This document shows, piece by piece, positions 16,519 to 24,913 of a stretch of DNA of 64,000 nt. The notes under the pieces are model-generated. The model saw only the letters and a list, made by a program, of their open reading frames with translations. It ran no database searches and was not told where the DNA came from. The translations under genes and the position numbers were made by a program. The stretch is from NCBI GenBank assembly GCA_034670145.1, contig JAXMOA010000022.1, positions 1-64,000 of the forward strand, given 5' to 3'. How positions within the stretch are numbered: the first letter of the stretch is position 1; each line of letters begins with the position of its first letter. Source of the stretch: HXMU1420-2 sp034670145. GTDB taxonomy: Bacteria > Pseudomonadota > Alphaproteobacteria > Rhodobacterales > Rhodobacteraceae.

Positions 16519-17681
16519 GTGACGACACTCCTGTCATAGAGTTGATCTATCCGGCGGCTGTCCAGGCCCATCTCGGTCAGGATGCTGCGCGTGTGCTGGC
16601 CGAGGGTTGGGGGCGCGCGGTGCAGTTTGGTGCTGTCGCCGCCGATATGAAAGGCTGTTGTGGGCAGGGCAGGGCCGTCTTTGGCCGGGCTGGGCTGGAA
16701 ATAACCCCGCGCGTCCAGCTGGGGCAATGCGACCGCTTCGGCCAGGGTTTTGAGCCGTTCGCCGGGCAGATCGGCGGCGCGCAGGCGTGTGACCCAGGTG
16801 TCCGCGTCTGCGGTGAGAAAGATCTGGCTCAGCGCTGTTTTGGTCTGATCACTCAACCCCCAGACATCCGGCCAGTCGTGGATTTGGGAGAGGGCGGGCA
16901 GGGGGTGGCCCAGCCCGTCGAGCATGATGGCCAGTTTGCGGTATTGGGACGGGCGGAAGGCGCCCAGCATCAGGCGGCCGTCGCGGGTGTCGTAGCTGGC
17001 GATGCCTGCCTCTTTGCCGCGTTTTGTCGGGGTGTCATGTTGGGCGGCGGCGGCTTCGGGCGCCATCATCTGCATGGCGACCTCGAGCATGGACACAGAG
17101 ATATGGGTGCCTTGGCCGGTCTGCGCCCGTCCGGTCAGGGCGGCGGAGATGGCAAAGGCAGCGGCATAGCCTGTCGCATAGTCGACAAAGGACACGCCCG
17201 GTTTGTTGCCGCCGCATTGAGCGATTGTTCCGCTGGTGGCCTGAATGACATTATCATAGGCGCCATGTTCGGCCTGCGGGCCGGTGTCGCCATAGCCGGT
17301 GATCGAACAATGGATCAGTTGCGGGTTGGTCGCGGCCAGCGCCTCATGGCCCAGACCCAGCCCCGTCAACGCGCCGGTGGTGTAATTCTCGACCAGGATA
17401 TCGGCGTTTTGCACCAAGGTGCGCAAGATGTCGGCCCCGTCATCCGAGCGCAGGTCAAGCGCGAGGCTGCGTTTGTTGCCGCCCTGAACCTGGTAGTTCA
17501 GCCCAAGCCCGGCGGCGTTCAATGCATCGTCAGGACCGCGCCCTCGGGCGCAATCGGGGTTGGATGGATCTTCGATTTTGATCACGTCCGCGCCCAGCAG
17601 GCCAAGCTGATAACTGCAAAATGGCCCGGCCAGCACATGGGTCAGGTCCAGGACTTTTATGCCGTTCAATGCGCCCGTCAT
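16515..17681 (-). CDS. CaiB/BaiF-family (class III) CoA transferase
   Basis: A 388-residue class III CoA transferase. Signatures are VLDLTHVLAGPFCSYQLGLLGAD at the N-terminus, with the KIEDP nucleotide-side motif, then NKRSLALDL and ENYTTGAL. A catalytic aspartate is expected near residue 170. These enzymes move CoA between acids. It is the first gene of the minus-strand catabolic operon and is divergent from the aminotransferase gene across an 81-base promoter region holding two copies of an operator-like motif. Confidence 0.9.
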   Translation of the reverse strand: MTGALNGIKVLDLTHVLAGPFCSYQLGLLGADVIKIEDPSNPDCARGRGPDDALNAAGLGLNYQVQGGNKRSLALDLRSDDGADILRTLVQNADILVENYTTGALTGLGLGHEALAATNPQLIHCSITGYGDTGPQAEHGAYDNVIQATSGTIAQCGGNKPGVSFVDYATGYAAAFAISAALTGRAQTGQGTHISVSMLEVAMQMMAPEAAAAQHDTPTKRGKEAGIASYDTRDGRLMLGAFRPSQYRKLAIMLDGLGHPLPALSQIHDWPDVWGLSDQTKTALSQIFLTADADTWVTRLRAADLPGERLKTLAEAVALPQLDARGYFQPSPAKDGPALPTTAFHIGGDSTKLHRAPPTLGQHTRSILTEMGLDSRRIDQLYDRSVVT

Positions 17682-17710
17682 ATGAGTTATGCCTTGCTAT
17701 GCTGCGTTTC

Positions 17711-17745
17711 GTTTAATATACAAAACGTGAGTTTATATACAAGAC
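17711..17745. promoter_or_regulatory. Tandem IclR-type operator candidates between CoA transferase and aminotransferase
   Basis: GTTTAATATACAAAAC (17711-17726) and GTTTATATACAAGAC (17731-17745) are near-identical direct repeats with a 20-base period, each with GTTT...A(A/G)AC inverted ends. A third copy, GTTTAATCTGCAAAAC, lies in front of the IclR gene at 20804-20819 and matches the first at 13 of 16 positions. Occurrence in two divergent promoters of one cluster makes these probable binding sites of the IclR protein encoded at 19983-20771. Confidence 0.65.
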
Positions 17746-17762
17746 ATAAAGAGGGGATCGTC

Positions 17763-19100
17763 ATGGCCCAAAGCAGTGTTTTTCACCGGGACCTCGTCTC
17801 TGACTTGCCCGTTGTTGTCTCGACCGAGGGAAATTACCTGATTGACGAGACGGGGCGGCGATACCTGGATGCCTGTGGCGGGGCGGCTGTGTCTTGTCTG
17901 GGGCATGACAATGAGAAGGTGCGCGAGGCGATCAAGGCGCAGGTTGATCAGCTGGCCTTTGCCCATACCGGGTCTTTCACCAACCAACCTGCCGAGGATC
18001 TGGCCGCAAACCTTGTGTCGCGTGCGCCCGAGGGGACCGGGGCCGGGCGGGTGATGTATCTGGGCTCAGGCTCGGAGGCGATGGAGGCTGCGCTGAAGCT
18101 GGCGCGGCAATATTGCATTGAGAAGGGCGAGCCGGAGCGGTGCCAGATCATTGCCCGCAAGCCGAGCTATCATGGCAATACGCTGGGCGCCTTGGCCACG
18201 GGCGGGCACGCGGGCCGGCGCGCGCCTTTTGCGCCCTTGTTGATTCAGGTCAATCACATTGATGCGCCTTACGCGTATCGTTTGCAGCATGATGACGAGA
18301 GTGACGCCGATTTTGCGATGCGCATGGCCAATCTGCTGGAGGCGGAAATCCTGCGGCTGGGGGCAGAGACCGTGATGGCCTTTGTTGCAGAGCCTGTCGT
18401 GGGGGCATCCTTGGGGACGCAACCGGCGCCGGAGGGCTATTTCAAACGGATCCGCGAGATCTGTGATGCGCATGGCATTCTGTTGATCGCGGATGAGGTG
18501 ATGAGCGGCATGGGCCGGACGGGCACGGCCTTTGCGTTGGAGCAAGAGGGGATTGCGGCGGATCTGACCACCATGGCCAAAGGGCTGGGGGCCGGTTATC
18601 AGCCGATTGCAGCGGTCCTGGCGGCGCAAAAGGTTGTCGATGTGATCAAGGCGGGCAGTGGCAAGCTGTGGAATGGGCATACTTATATGTCTCATGCGAT
18701 TGCCACGGCGGGCGCTTTGGCCGTGCAGCAGGTGATCGAAGAAGAGAACCTGTTGGACAATGTGGTCAAACTGGGCGGTCAGCTGGAGTCGGCGCTGCGG
18801 GCGGCCTTTGGGCAGCATCCCAATGTGGGGGACATCCGTGGACGCGGGCTGTTCTGGACGATCGAACTGGTTACGGACAGAAGCAGCAAGGCGCCGTTTG
18901 CCCCGGCTGATGGGATCGCCATGAAAATCGCGGCGGCGGCCAAGGCGCGGGGGGTGATGACCTATCCGGCGCAGGGCTGTGTTGACGGGATCAACGGGGA
19001 TCATGTGTTGCTGGCCCCGGCCTATAATTCGACCGAAGAAGAGATCGCGCTGATTGTGCAGACGCTGCGCGCGGCCGTGGCCGATGTGGTGGAGAACTGA
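17763..19100 (+). CDS. Class III aminotransferase (PLP-dependent)
   Basis: A 445-residue fold-type I class III aminotransferase of the omega-amino-acid / diamine type. Signatures are GSEAMEAALKLARQY near residue 105, the glycine-rich SYHGNTLGALA, the LLIADEVMSGMGRTG aspartate region, and PLP lysine K273 in TTMAKGLGAGYQP. I chose ATG 17763, preceded by AGAGGGG; the open frame extends over 1.4 kb upstream only as antisense. It is followed after 1 base by the BKACE gene and probably supplies a keto acid for it. Confidence 0.92.
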   Translation: MAQSSVFHRDLVSDLPVVVSTEGNYLIDETGRRYLDACGGAAVSCLGHDNEKVREAIKAQVDQLAFAHTGSFTNQPAEDLAANLVSRAPEGTGAGRVMYLGSGSEAMEAALKLARQYCIEKGEPERCQIIARKPSYHGNTLGALATGGHAGRRAPFAPLLIQVNHIDAPYAYRLQHDDESDADFAMRMANLLEAEILRLGAETVMAFVAEPVVGASLGTQPAPEGYFKRIREICDAHGILLIADEVMSGMGRTGTAFALEQEGIAADLTTMAKGLGAGYQPIAAVLAAQKVVDVIKAGSGKLWNGHTYMSHAIATAGALAVQQVIEEENLLDNVVKLGGQLESALRAAFGQHPNVGDIRGRGLFWTIELVTDRSSKAPFAPADGIAMKIAAAAKARGVMTYPAQGCVDGINGDHVLLAPAYNSTEEEIALIVQTLRAAVADVVEN

Positions 19101-19101
19101 G

Positions 19102-19980
19102 ATGGCGCGCAAGACAATCCTGACCGCTGCGATCACGGGCAACCTGATGACGCCACAGATTAGCCCGAACCTGCCGGTTACTCCGGAACAGATTGCGCGC
19201 CAGGCGCTGGATGCGGCGGCTGCCGGGGCAGCGATTGTGCATTTGCATGTGCGCGATCCTGAAACAGCCAAAGGGTCCATGCGGCTGGATCTGTATACAG
19301 AACTGGTCGAGCGGATCCGGGCCGAGAACACGGATGTCTTGTTGAACCTGACCACGGGCGAGGGCGGGCGGTTCATCCCGTCGGATGATGACCCGCAGAT
19401 TGCAGCCGCGGGATCGACCCTATGTGTGCCGGAAAAACGCGTGGCGCATGTGGAGGCCTTGCGGCCAGAGATTTGTACGCTGGATTTCAATACGATGTGG
19501 TCGGGGCAGGCCTCGGTCATCAACAGCCCGCGCAACCTGGAAATCATGGCAGAGCAGATTTACGGCGCGGGTGTGACGCCCGAGATCGAGATCTTTGACA
19601 GTGGCGATCTGCATATGGTGAAGGATTTTGTCGCGCGCGGCGTGCTGCGTGCGCCGCTGATGGTGCAAATGGTTCTGGGCGTCCGTTTTGGCGCGGTGGC
19701 GAACCCTGCGACCATGGCCTATCTGGTCAGCCAATTGCCCGAGGGCACCCAATGGGCCGCGTTCGGGATTGGCCGCACGGCCTTTCCGATGTTGGCGCAG
19801 GCGTGGTTGCTGGGCGGGCACATCCGGATCGGGATGGAGGATACGGCTCATATCGCCAAGGGCGAGCATTGTGAAAGCAACGCGCAGTTGGTGACCAAGG
19901 CGGCGCGGATCATCGGCGATCTGGGCGGCACATTGGCCAGCCCGGACGAGGCGCGCGATATTCTGGGAATTGCCGGATGA
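19102..19980 (+). CDS. Beta-keto acid cleavage enzyme (BKACE, DUF849)
   Basis: A 292-residue TIM-barrel protein of the Kce/BKACE family. The zinc-binding HxH (H47 and H49 in IVHLHVRDP) and a late catalytic glutamate (E246 in IGMEDT) are present. Family members condense a beta-keto acid with acetyl-CoA to give acetoacetate and a new CoA ester. The immediately upstream aminotransferase and the divergent CoA transferase fit a pathway in which a beta-keto acid formed by transamination is cleaved and its CoA ester processed. The substrate is unknown. Confidence 0.9.
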   Translation: MARKTILTAAITGNLMTPQISPNLPVTPEQIARQALDAAAAGAAIVHLHVRDPETAKGSMRLDLYTELVERIRAENTDVLLNLTTGEGGRFIPSDDDPQIAAAGSTLCVPEKRVAHVEALRPEICTLDFNTMWSGQASVINSPRNLEIMAEQIYGAGVTPEIEIFDSGDLHMVKDFVARGVLRAPLMVQMVLGVRFGAVANPATMAYLVSQLPEGTQWAAFGIGRTAFPMLAQAWLLGGHIRIGMEDTAHIAKGEHCESNAQLVTKAARIIGDLGGTLASPDEARDILGIAG

Positions 19981-19982
19981 GC

Positions 19983-20771
19983 CTAGTTGCCCTGGTAGCC
20001 CAACGCGCGCGAAATCTGCCGTGCGGCGTCCTGGGCCCGGGGCAGAAAGAAGCCGTCCATCTGGTCAAAGTCAAACCCGCTGTCGGGGCCCGACAGGTTC
20101 ACGCAGGCGACCACTTTGGCGGTGTTGTCGCGCACGGGTACGGCAACGCTCGATCCGCCCGGTTCGCGAAAACCGCGCGAAATGACATGGCCCGTCTCGC
20201 GCACCTCGGTCACGCGCGCGATCAGGCTGGCGGCGTCCATCGGCGTGTGCTCGGTGAAACGCTGCCAGGTTTGGCGGGCGGCAAATGCTTGCAGGTCGGC
20301 CGGGTTAAGAGCGCCCAGCAGGCACCAGCCAATGGCCGAGGCATAGGCCTGCGTGCGGGTGCCCGTGCGCATGTTCGACACATAGCCCGTCCTGGCCTGA
20401 TGGCTGACCAGATAGAGCACATCATCCCCTTCCAGAACGCTCAGATGCGTGGATACACCGGTTTCATCGCGCAGTTGAGCGAGAATGGGACGGGCGATCG
20501 TGGTGATTGGCTGCTGGTTCAGATAGGCAAATCCAAGGTTCAGCACGCGCGCGCCAAGGGTGAAGGTATTGGCCTGTTCGGCCTCGCGGATGAATTCCAT
20601 CTGACGCAGGGTATAGACCAGACGGAAGGCCGAGGACCGGCTCAGCTCCATCGCGCGGGCGATGTCGCTGAGCGACATGGGCGTCTCGGAGGCGCCGAGG
20701 ATTTCGAGAATGCGCAGCCCCCGGTGCAACCCGGGGACAAAATACACATCATGATTGGACGCTTTGGTCAT
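19983..20771 (-). CDS. IclR-family transcriptional regulator
   Basis: A 262-residue IclR protein. The N-terminal winged helix-turn-helix (RGLRILEILGASETPMSLSDIARAM..SRSSAFRLVYTL) covers about residues 12-75 and a GAF-like effector domain follows, with a late GSSVAVPVRD. ATG 20771 is chosen; the frame extends to a TTG at 20816 inside the operator-like motif. It ends 2 bases from the end of the BKACE gene and is divergent from the dioxygenase genes. Location and shared motif make it the likely regulator of the island. Confidence 0.9.
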   Translation of the reverse strand: MTKASNHDVYFVPGLHRGLRILEILGASETPMSLSDIARAMELSRSSAFRLVYTLRQMEFIREAEQANTFTLGARVLNLGFAYLNQQPITTIARPILAQLRDETGVSTHLSVLEGDDVLYLVSHQARTGYVSNMRTGTRTQAYASAIGWCLLGALNPADLQAFAARQTWQRFTEHTPMDAASLIARVTEVRETGHVISRGFREPGGSSVAVPVRDNTAKVVACVNLSGPDSGFDFDQMDGFFLPRAQDAARQISRALGYQGN

Positions 20772-20803
20772 CGGCAATCGCTTTTCATATTGCGGTCCCG
20801 AGT

Positions 20804-20819
20804 GTTTAATCTGCAAAAC
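20804..20819. promoter_or_regulatory. IclR-type operator candidate between iclR and dioxygenase genes
   Basis: GTTTAATCTGCAAAAC matches the motif at 17711-17726 at all positions except the central three. It lies between the divergent IclR gene (start 20771) and the dioxygenase gene (start 20846), a standard place for autoregulation and control of the target. Confidence 0.65.
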
Positions 20820-20845
20820 ACATCAAAGACAATGGAGGACAGGTG

Positions 20846-21445
20846 ATGAGCGAAGCGGCATCCAACCTTTTAGCGGCCACGAACGAAGATACCTGCGGGC
20901 CGTATTTTCCGATCTACTTTGCTGATCCCGCGCTGGAGGATCTGACCTGTGTTGATCCGGGGCTGGTGGCGCAGGCGGCGGGTACGCCGATTATTCTGCG
21001 GGGGCGCGTGTTGGACCGGCACGGGGAATTGGCCAATGGCGCGATTTTGGAATTCTGGCAGGCCAATGCAAAGGGCGTTTACCGCACGCCTGCCACGCAG
21101 GAGCATGAAGACATTGATCCTTGGTTTCATGGCTATGGACGGTTGCGGACCGCGTCGGGGGCCTATGAGTTTCGGACCATTCTGCCCGGCGCCACGCCCG
21201 GGCGGGCGCCCAATATCACGATCACGATCTTTTCGGACGGGATCAGCCGCGTCGTGACGCAGGTCTTTTTCGACGATCAGGCGGGCAATGACACCGACCC
21301 CGTGTTGCAGGCAGTCGGGAGCGATGCCGCCAAGCTGATCGCGTGCCATGACGGGCGCACGGCCAGCGGGGCCGAGGTTTATGTCTTGGACATTGTGATG
21401 GCCGGACCTGGTGAAACACCATTCTTTGACGATCTGGAGAGCTGA
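20846..21445 (+). CDS. Intradiol dioxygenase alpha-like subunit (PcaG-like)
   Basis: A 199-residue protein of the protocatechuate 3,4-dioxygenase family, at PcaG length. It has ILEFWQANAKGVYR (residues 66-79), YEFRTILPGATPGRAPNI and RVVTQVFFDD. The HxH iron ligands of the beta subunit are replaced by N-I-T-I-T, as expected for a non-catalytic alpha subunit. ATG 20846 is used; a GTG lies 3 bases upstream. The beta-like gene follows after 3 bases. In classical operons pcaH precedes pcaG, so the order is reversed here. Confidence 0.85.
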   Translation: MSEAASNLLAATNEDTCGPYFPIYFADPALEDLTCVDPGLVAQAAGTPIILRGRVLDRHGELANGAILEFWQANAKGVYRTPATQEHEDIDPWFHGYGRLRTASGAYEFRTILPGATPGRAPNITITIFSDGISRVVTQVFFDDQAGNDTDPVLQAVGSDAAKLIACHDGRTASGAEVYVLDIVMAGPGETPFFDDLES

Positions 21446-21448
21446 ACC

Positions 21449-22117
21449 ATGGGCACTGAAGGACGTATTCTGGGCATTGGCCCAACCGACAACACCTCTG
21501 ACCAGCGCACCCCGCGCCAACGGTTGCGTCTGATCCCGGATGCGGCCCGCGAGAGCTTTGTGCCGGTGGTGCCGGCACGCTATGCCACGCGTCCGCATGA
21601 ATGGGACATGACCCGCACCGGGCCGGACCGGCCGCGCGCCGATGGTGTGCCGATCGAGGTCACTGGCGTTGTGCGAACCGAGTCGGGCCGTCCGCTGGCG
21701 GGGGCCTTGCTGGAGATCTGGAGCGCGAACCATCACGGGCGCTATCGCCATGTGGAGGACCACTCGGGTCTGCCTTTGGACGAAAACCATCTGGGGCTGG
21801 GGCGGGTTCTGACCGACGATGCGGGCTGCTATCGGTTCTGGGCGATCAGCCCGGGCGCTTATCTGGCGCGGCCGGATATTGGGCGCTGGCGCCCCAAGCA
21901 TATCCATATGTCGATCAGTGGCGGGTCATCGCGGTTGATCACGCAGATGTATTTCCCGGATGAGCCGAACAATGCCTCGGACCCGATGGCGATCCTGATG
22001 GGCGACGGTTTTGAACGCAATATTGGCAAGCCGCGCGATGTTGGGCCGGCGGATGTCGAGGAGGCCTTTGACTTTGACATTGTGGTGGGGGGACGCAACG
22101 CCACCTTCTTTGAATAG
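21449..22117 (+). CDS. Intradiol dioxygenase catalytic beta-like subunit (PcaH-like)
   Basis: A 222-residue protein of the protocatechuate 3,4-dioxygenase beta family. All four iron ligands are visible: a tyrosine in HHGRYRHVEDH, a tyrosine in PGAYLARPD, and the two histidines of RPKHIHMSISG. It would cleave an ortho-diphenol between the hydroxyls using Fe(III) and O2. No other pca genes are nearby, so the substrate need not be protocatechuate. It partners the upstream alpha-like subunit; a hairpin follows the stop. Confidence 0.9.
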   Translation: MGTEGRILGIGPTDNTSDQRTPRQRLRLIPDAARESFVPVVPARYATRPHEWDMTRTGPDRPRADGVPIEVTGVVRTESGRPLAGALLEIWSANHHGRYRHVEDHSGLPLDENHLGLGRVLTDDAGCYRFWAISPGAYLARPDIGRWRPKHIHMSISGGSSRLITQMYFPDEPNNASDPMAILMGDGFERNIGKPRDVGPADVEEAFDFDIVVGGRNATFFE

Positions 22118-22127
22118 CGAAGAACCG

Positions 22128-22153
22128 GGCGCTTCCCGCTGAGGGGAAGCGCC
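22128..22153 (+). terminator. Hairpin after the dioxygenase genes
   Basis: GGCGCTTCCC (22128-22137) pairs perfectly with GGGAAGCGCC (22144-22153) around a 6-base loop, 11 bases after the stop codon. The next gene is convergent, so the hairpin could serve both directions. No T-run follows. Confidence 0.6.
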
Positions 22154-22197
22154 TGCAAATGCCGCCTGTGGCCGGGCGGAGGTGGCGCGTTTTGCGG

Positions 22198-23247
22198 CTA
22201 TGTCCGGGGAACCGAGAACATCTGGTCATGTTTCCATGCCACCCAGACTGCGGCACCTGCCTCCATTTCCGGCAGGTCATGATCCTTGGCGATGACCTTT
22301 AGTGTTCTGCCGCCGGATTGAACCAGGCAGGTTGTCATTGCACCGGCAAATATCCTTTGGGTCAGAACGCCGGGAAGATAGGACTGGCCGTCGTCCTGGG
22401 GTTTGGTGGCGGTGACAGTCATGCTTTCGGGGCGGACCAGACAGATTGCATCCTCTTTGAGGCTCTGCGGAACAGATATGTTTGCCTCTGGGGTGTTCAG
22501 CAGGCTGGCGGCGGTGCCATCGCCCGACAGCACGTTTGCTTCTCCCATGAAGGTGGCCGTGAACAGATCGACCGGGCTGTGATAGACGGCGCGGGGGTCT
22601 CCGGCCTGAACCATCGCCCCATCCTTGAGAATGCCGATCTTGTCGGACAGGGTCAGTGCCTCTTCCTGATCATGAGTCACAAAGATTGTGGTGATGCCGA
22701 TTTCGCGCTGAATGCGTTTCAATTCGATCTGCATGTCGACGCGCAGCGCCTTGTCCAGGGCAGAGAGCGGTTCGTCCAGCAAAAGCACGCGCGGGTTGGT
22801 GACAATCGCCCGGGCCAGGGCGACGCGCTGACGTTGCCCGCCCGAGAGCTGGTGCGGCTTGCGATCGCCGTGCTGGGAGAGCTGAACCAGATCCAGAGCC
22901 TCGCCGATGCGGCGGCGTTCCTCGGCGACGCCCACCTTGCGCACGCGCAGACCAAAGCCGATGTTGTCCGCGACGCTCATATTCGGAAACAGCGCGTAGT
23001 TCTGGAACATCATGCCAATGTCGCGTTTTTCCACCGGGATGTTTTCGACGGTTTCCTCCCCGATGCGGATCGAGCCGCCATCGGCAAAAATAAAGCCGGC
23101 AATTGTGCGCAACAGGGTGGTCTTGCCGCTGCCTGAGGGCCCGAGCAGGCCAAAGAACCCACCATCGGGAAAATCCATGGTCACATCGTTCAGCGCCTTG
23201 AGGGTGCCAAAGGATTTGGTGATGTTGCGGACTGAAACCTCGGCCAT
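22198..23247 (-). CDS. ABC transporter ATP-binding protein, spermidine/putrescine (PotA) type
   Basis: A 349-residue importer ATPase. Walker A is GPSGSGKTT near residue 36, the Q-loop is MMFQNYALFP, the signature is LSGGQ, Walker B is VLLLDEPLSALD, and the H-loop is VTHDQEEA. A C-terminal TOBE-like regulatory domain follows. It powers the two permeases encoded upstream; its ATG overlaps the last base of the permease gene (TGATG). It is the last gene of the seven-gene operon. Confidence 0.92.
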   Translation of the reverse strand: MAEVSVRNITKSFGTLKALNDVTMDFPDGGFFGLLGPSGSGKTTLLRTIAGFIFADGGSIRIGEETVENIPVEKRDIGMMFQNYALFPNMSVADNIGFGLRVRKVGVAEERRRIGEALDLVQLSQHGDRKPHQLSGGQRQRVALARAIVTNPRVLLLDEPLSALDKALRVDMQIELKRIQREIGITTIFVTHDQEEALTLSDKIGILKDGAMVQAGDPRAVYHSPVDLFTATFMGEANVLSGDGTAASLLNTPEANISVPQSLKEDAICLVRPESMTVTATKPQDDGQSYLPGVLTQRIFAGAMTTCLVQSGGRTLKVIAKDHDLPEMEAGAAVWVAWKHDQMFSVPRT

Positions 23248-24032
23248 CAGCGTTCGCCTCCGAAGTTGGAAAACCGCGCAGCCAACAGCATGACGGCCAT
23301 CGAGATGACAATGATAATTGTGGACACCGCGTTGATCTCGGGTGTGAAACCTTTGCGGATGGCGGTGTAGATCAGGACGGGCAGGGTGCTGTCGCCGGGT
23401 TCTGACAGGAAATAGGACACCACGAATTGGTCAAAGCTGACCGCAAAGGCAAAGAGCGCCCCGGCGATGATCCCCGAAGAGATCCACGGCAGGGTCACGC
23501 GGCGGGTGACCATCCAGGGGCTGGCGCCCATGGAGCGGGCGGCTTCCTCCAGGGTGGGGTCAAAGGTTGCAAGACGGGCGGTGACCACGACAATCACATA
23601 GGGCAGGGCCAGGGCCACATGTCCGATCAACACCGCAGAGGTGCCACGGTCGAGCCCGACGCCGTAGAAAAAGATCAGCATCGCTGTGCCGGTGATCAGC
23701 CAGGGGATGGCGATTGGCGGAAACAGCATAACCTGCAGGAACCGTTTGCCGCGGAACTCGAAACGGAACATGGCAAGGGCTGCTGCCGTTCCAAGCACGG
23801 TGGCAATCACGGTGGTGGCCAGAGCGATCAGGACAGAGCGGATGGCAGCGTCGATGATCTCGGTGTTGGTGGCCAGTTTTTGATACCATTTCCATGAGAA
23901 ATCAAAGGGCAGCTGGTAGTATTGCGAGGCGTTGAACGACATGAACGCCATGACCAGAATGGGGGCATAGAGAAACACCAGGACCAGAGCGAGCCATATG
24001 CGGCCAGCCAGAGAGAGCATGGAGCCATTCAT
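23247..24032 (-). CDS. ABC transporter permease, PotC type
   Basis: A 261-residue inner-membrane permease with about six helices. The EAA loop that docks the ATPase reads EEAARSMGASPWMVTRRVTLP near residue 175. ATG 24032 is chosen; it overlaps the preceding permease gene by 4 bases. It forms a heterodimer with that permease. Confidence 0.9.
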   Translation of the reverse strand: MNGSMLSLAGRIWLALVLVFLYAPILVMAFMSFNASQYYQLPFDFSWKWYQKLATNTEIIDAAIRSVLIALATTVIATVLGTAAALAMFRFEFRGKRFLQVMLFPPIAIPWLITGTAMLIFFYGVGLDRGTSAVLIGHVALALPYVIVVVTARLATFDPTLEEAARSMGASPWMVTRRVTLPWISSGIIAGALFAFAVSFDQFVVSYFLSEPGDSTLPVLIYTAIRKGFTPEINAVSTIIIVISMAVMLLAARFSNFGGER

Positions 24033-24892
24033 GTCTGCGCCCTTTTCAGTACGGGGCTGGAGACGGCCAGGATCAGCAGGACCACGGCCAGCAGGATGAA
24101 CGAAAGCGCGGCACCCAGGGGCCAGTTGTAGACGGCGACAAACTGATCCTCGATGACAGTTCCAAAGTAGGTGCCCACACGCCCGCCCAGAATGCGCGGT
24201 TCCATGAAAGAGCCGACCACCGGCACAAAGATCAGCACGGCCCCGGCCAGCAGGCCCGGCAGGGACAGGGGCAGGATCAACCGCCACAGGATCGTCAGTT
24301 TGCTGGCGCCCATGGAGCGGGCGGCATCAATCAGATTGTCGTCGATGGCCTGCAAGGCGAGGTAGGAGGTCAGGATCACATAAGGCACATAGGAATGCAC
24401 CAGACCGATCACGATCGCCGGGGTCGAGAACATAATGTTCACATCGACTTCGAAGGGCAGGATCATGTTCAACCCGATTTCCAGCACCCCGTTGCCCCGC
24501 AATACGATGGCCCAGGAAAATATCCGCACCAACGAGTTGGACCAGAACGGCAGGATCACCAGCAGGAACAGGGCTTCGCGGCTGCGTCCCTTGATGACCT
24601 TGGCCAGCACATAAGCGCAGGGAAAGCCGATCAGAACCGAAACCGCCGTGACCATCAGGGCCAGTTTGAGCGATTTCCAGAGCAAGATTGCATAGGTCGA
24701 GGTCTGGAAGAAGGCGCGGTAGTTTTCGGATGTATAGCGCCATTCGGTATCGCCAAACGGCACGTCGGACAGGAAACTGAAATAAAGCATGGCCGACAGA
24801 GGCAGGAAGATTGCCACTGTCAGCCACAGATAGGCCGGGGACAGCAGGCCAAGAATGCGCAGCCTGTCCTGTGATGCGACTGAGTTGGCCAT
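24029..24892 (-). CDS. ABC transporter permease, PotB type
   Basis: A 287-residue inner-membrane permease with about six helices. The EAA-type loop reads DAARSMGASKLTILWRLILPLS near residue 190. It is encoded 21 bases after the substrate-binding protein gene and overlaps the next permease by 4 bases. With that protein and the ATPase it forms an importer of the polyamine/opine class. Confidence 0.9.
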   Translation of the reverse strand: MANSVASQDRLRILGLLSPAYLWLTVAIFLPLSAMLYFSFLSDVPFGDTEWRYTSENYRAFFQTSTYAILLWKSLKLALMVTAVSVLIGFPCAYVLAKVIKGRSREALFLLVILPFWSNSLVRIFSWAIVLRGNGVLEIGLNMILPFEVDVNIMFSTPAIVIGLVHSYVPYVILTSYLALQAIDDNLIDAARSMGASKLTILWRLILPLSLPGLLAGAVLIFVPVVGSFMEPRILGGRVGTYFGTVIEDQFVAVYNWPLGAALSFILLAVVLLILAVSSPVLKRAQT

Positions 24893-24913
24893 ATCCGTCC
24901 CCGCGCCCGAGCC

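Noticed and set aside
16275..17762. N-terminal extension of the aminotransferase frame
   Set aside because: It is antisense to SMP-30 and the CoA transferase; ATG 17763 has a ribosome binding site and the normal family N-terminus.
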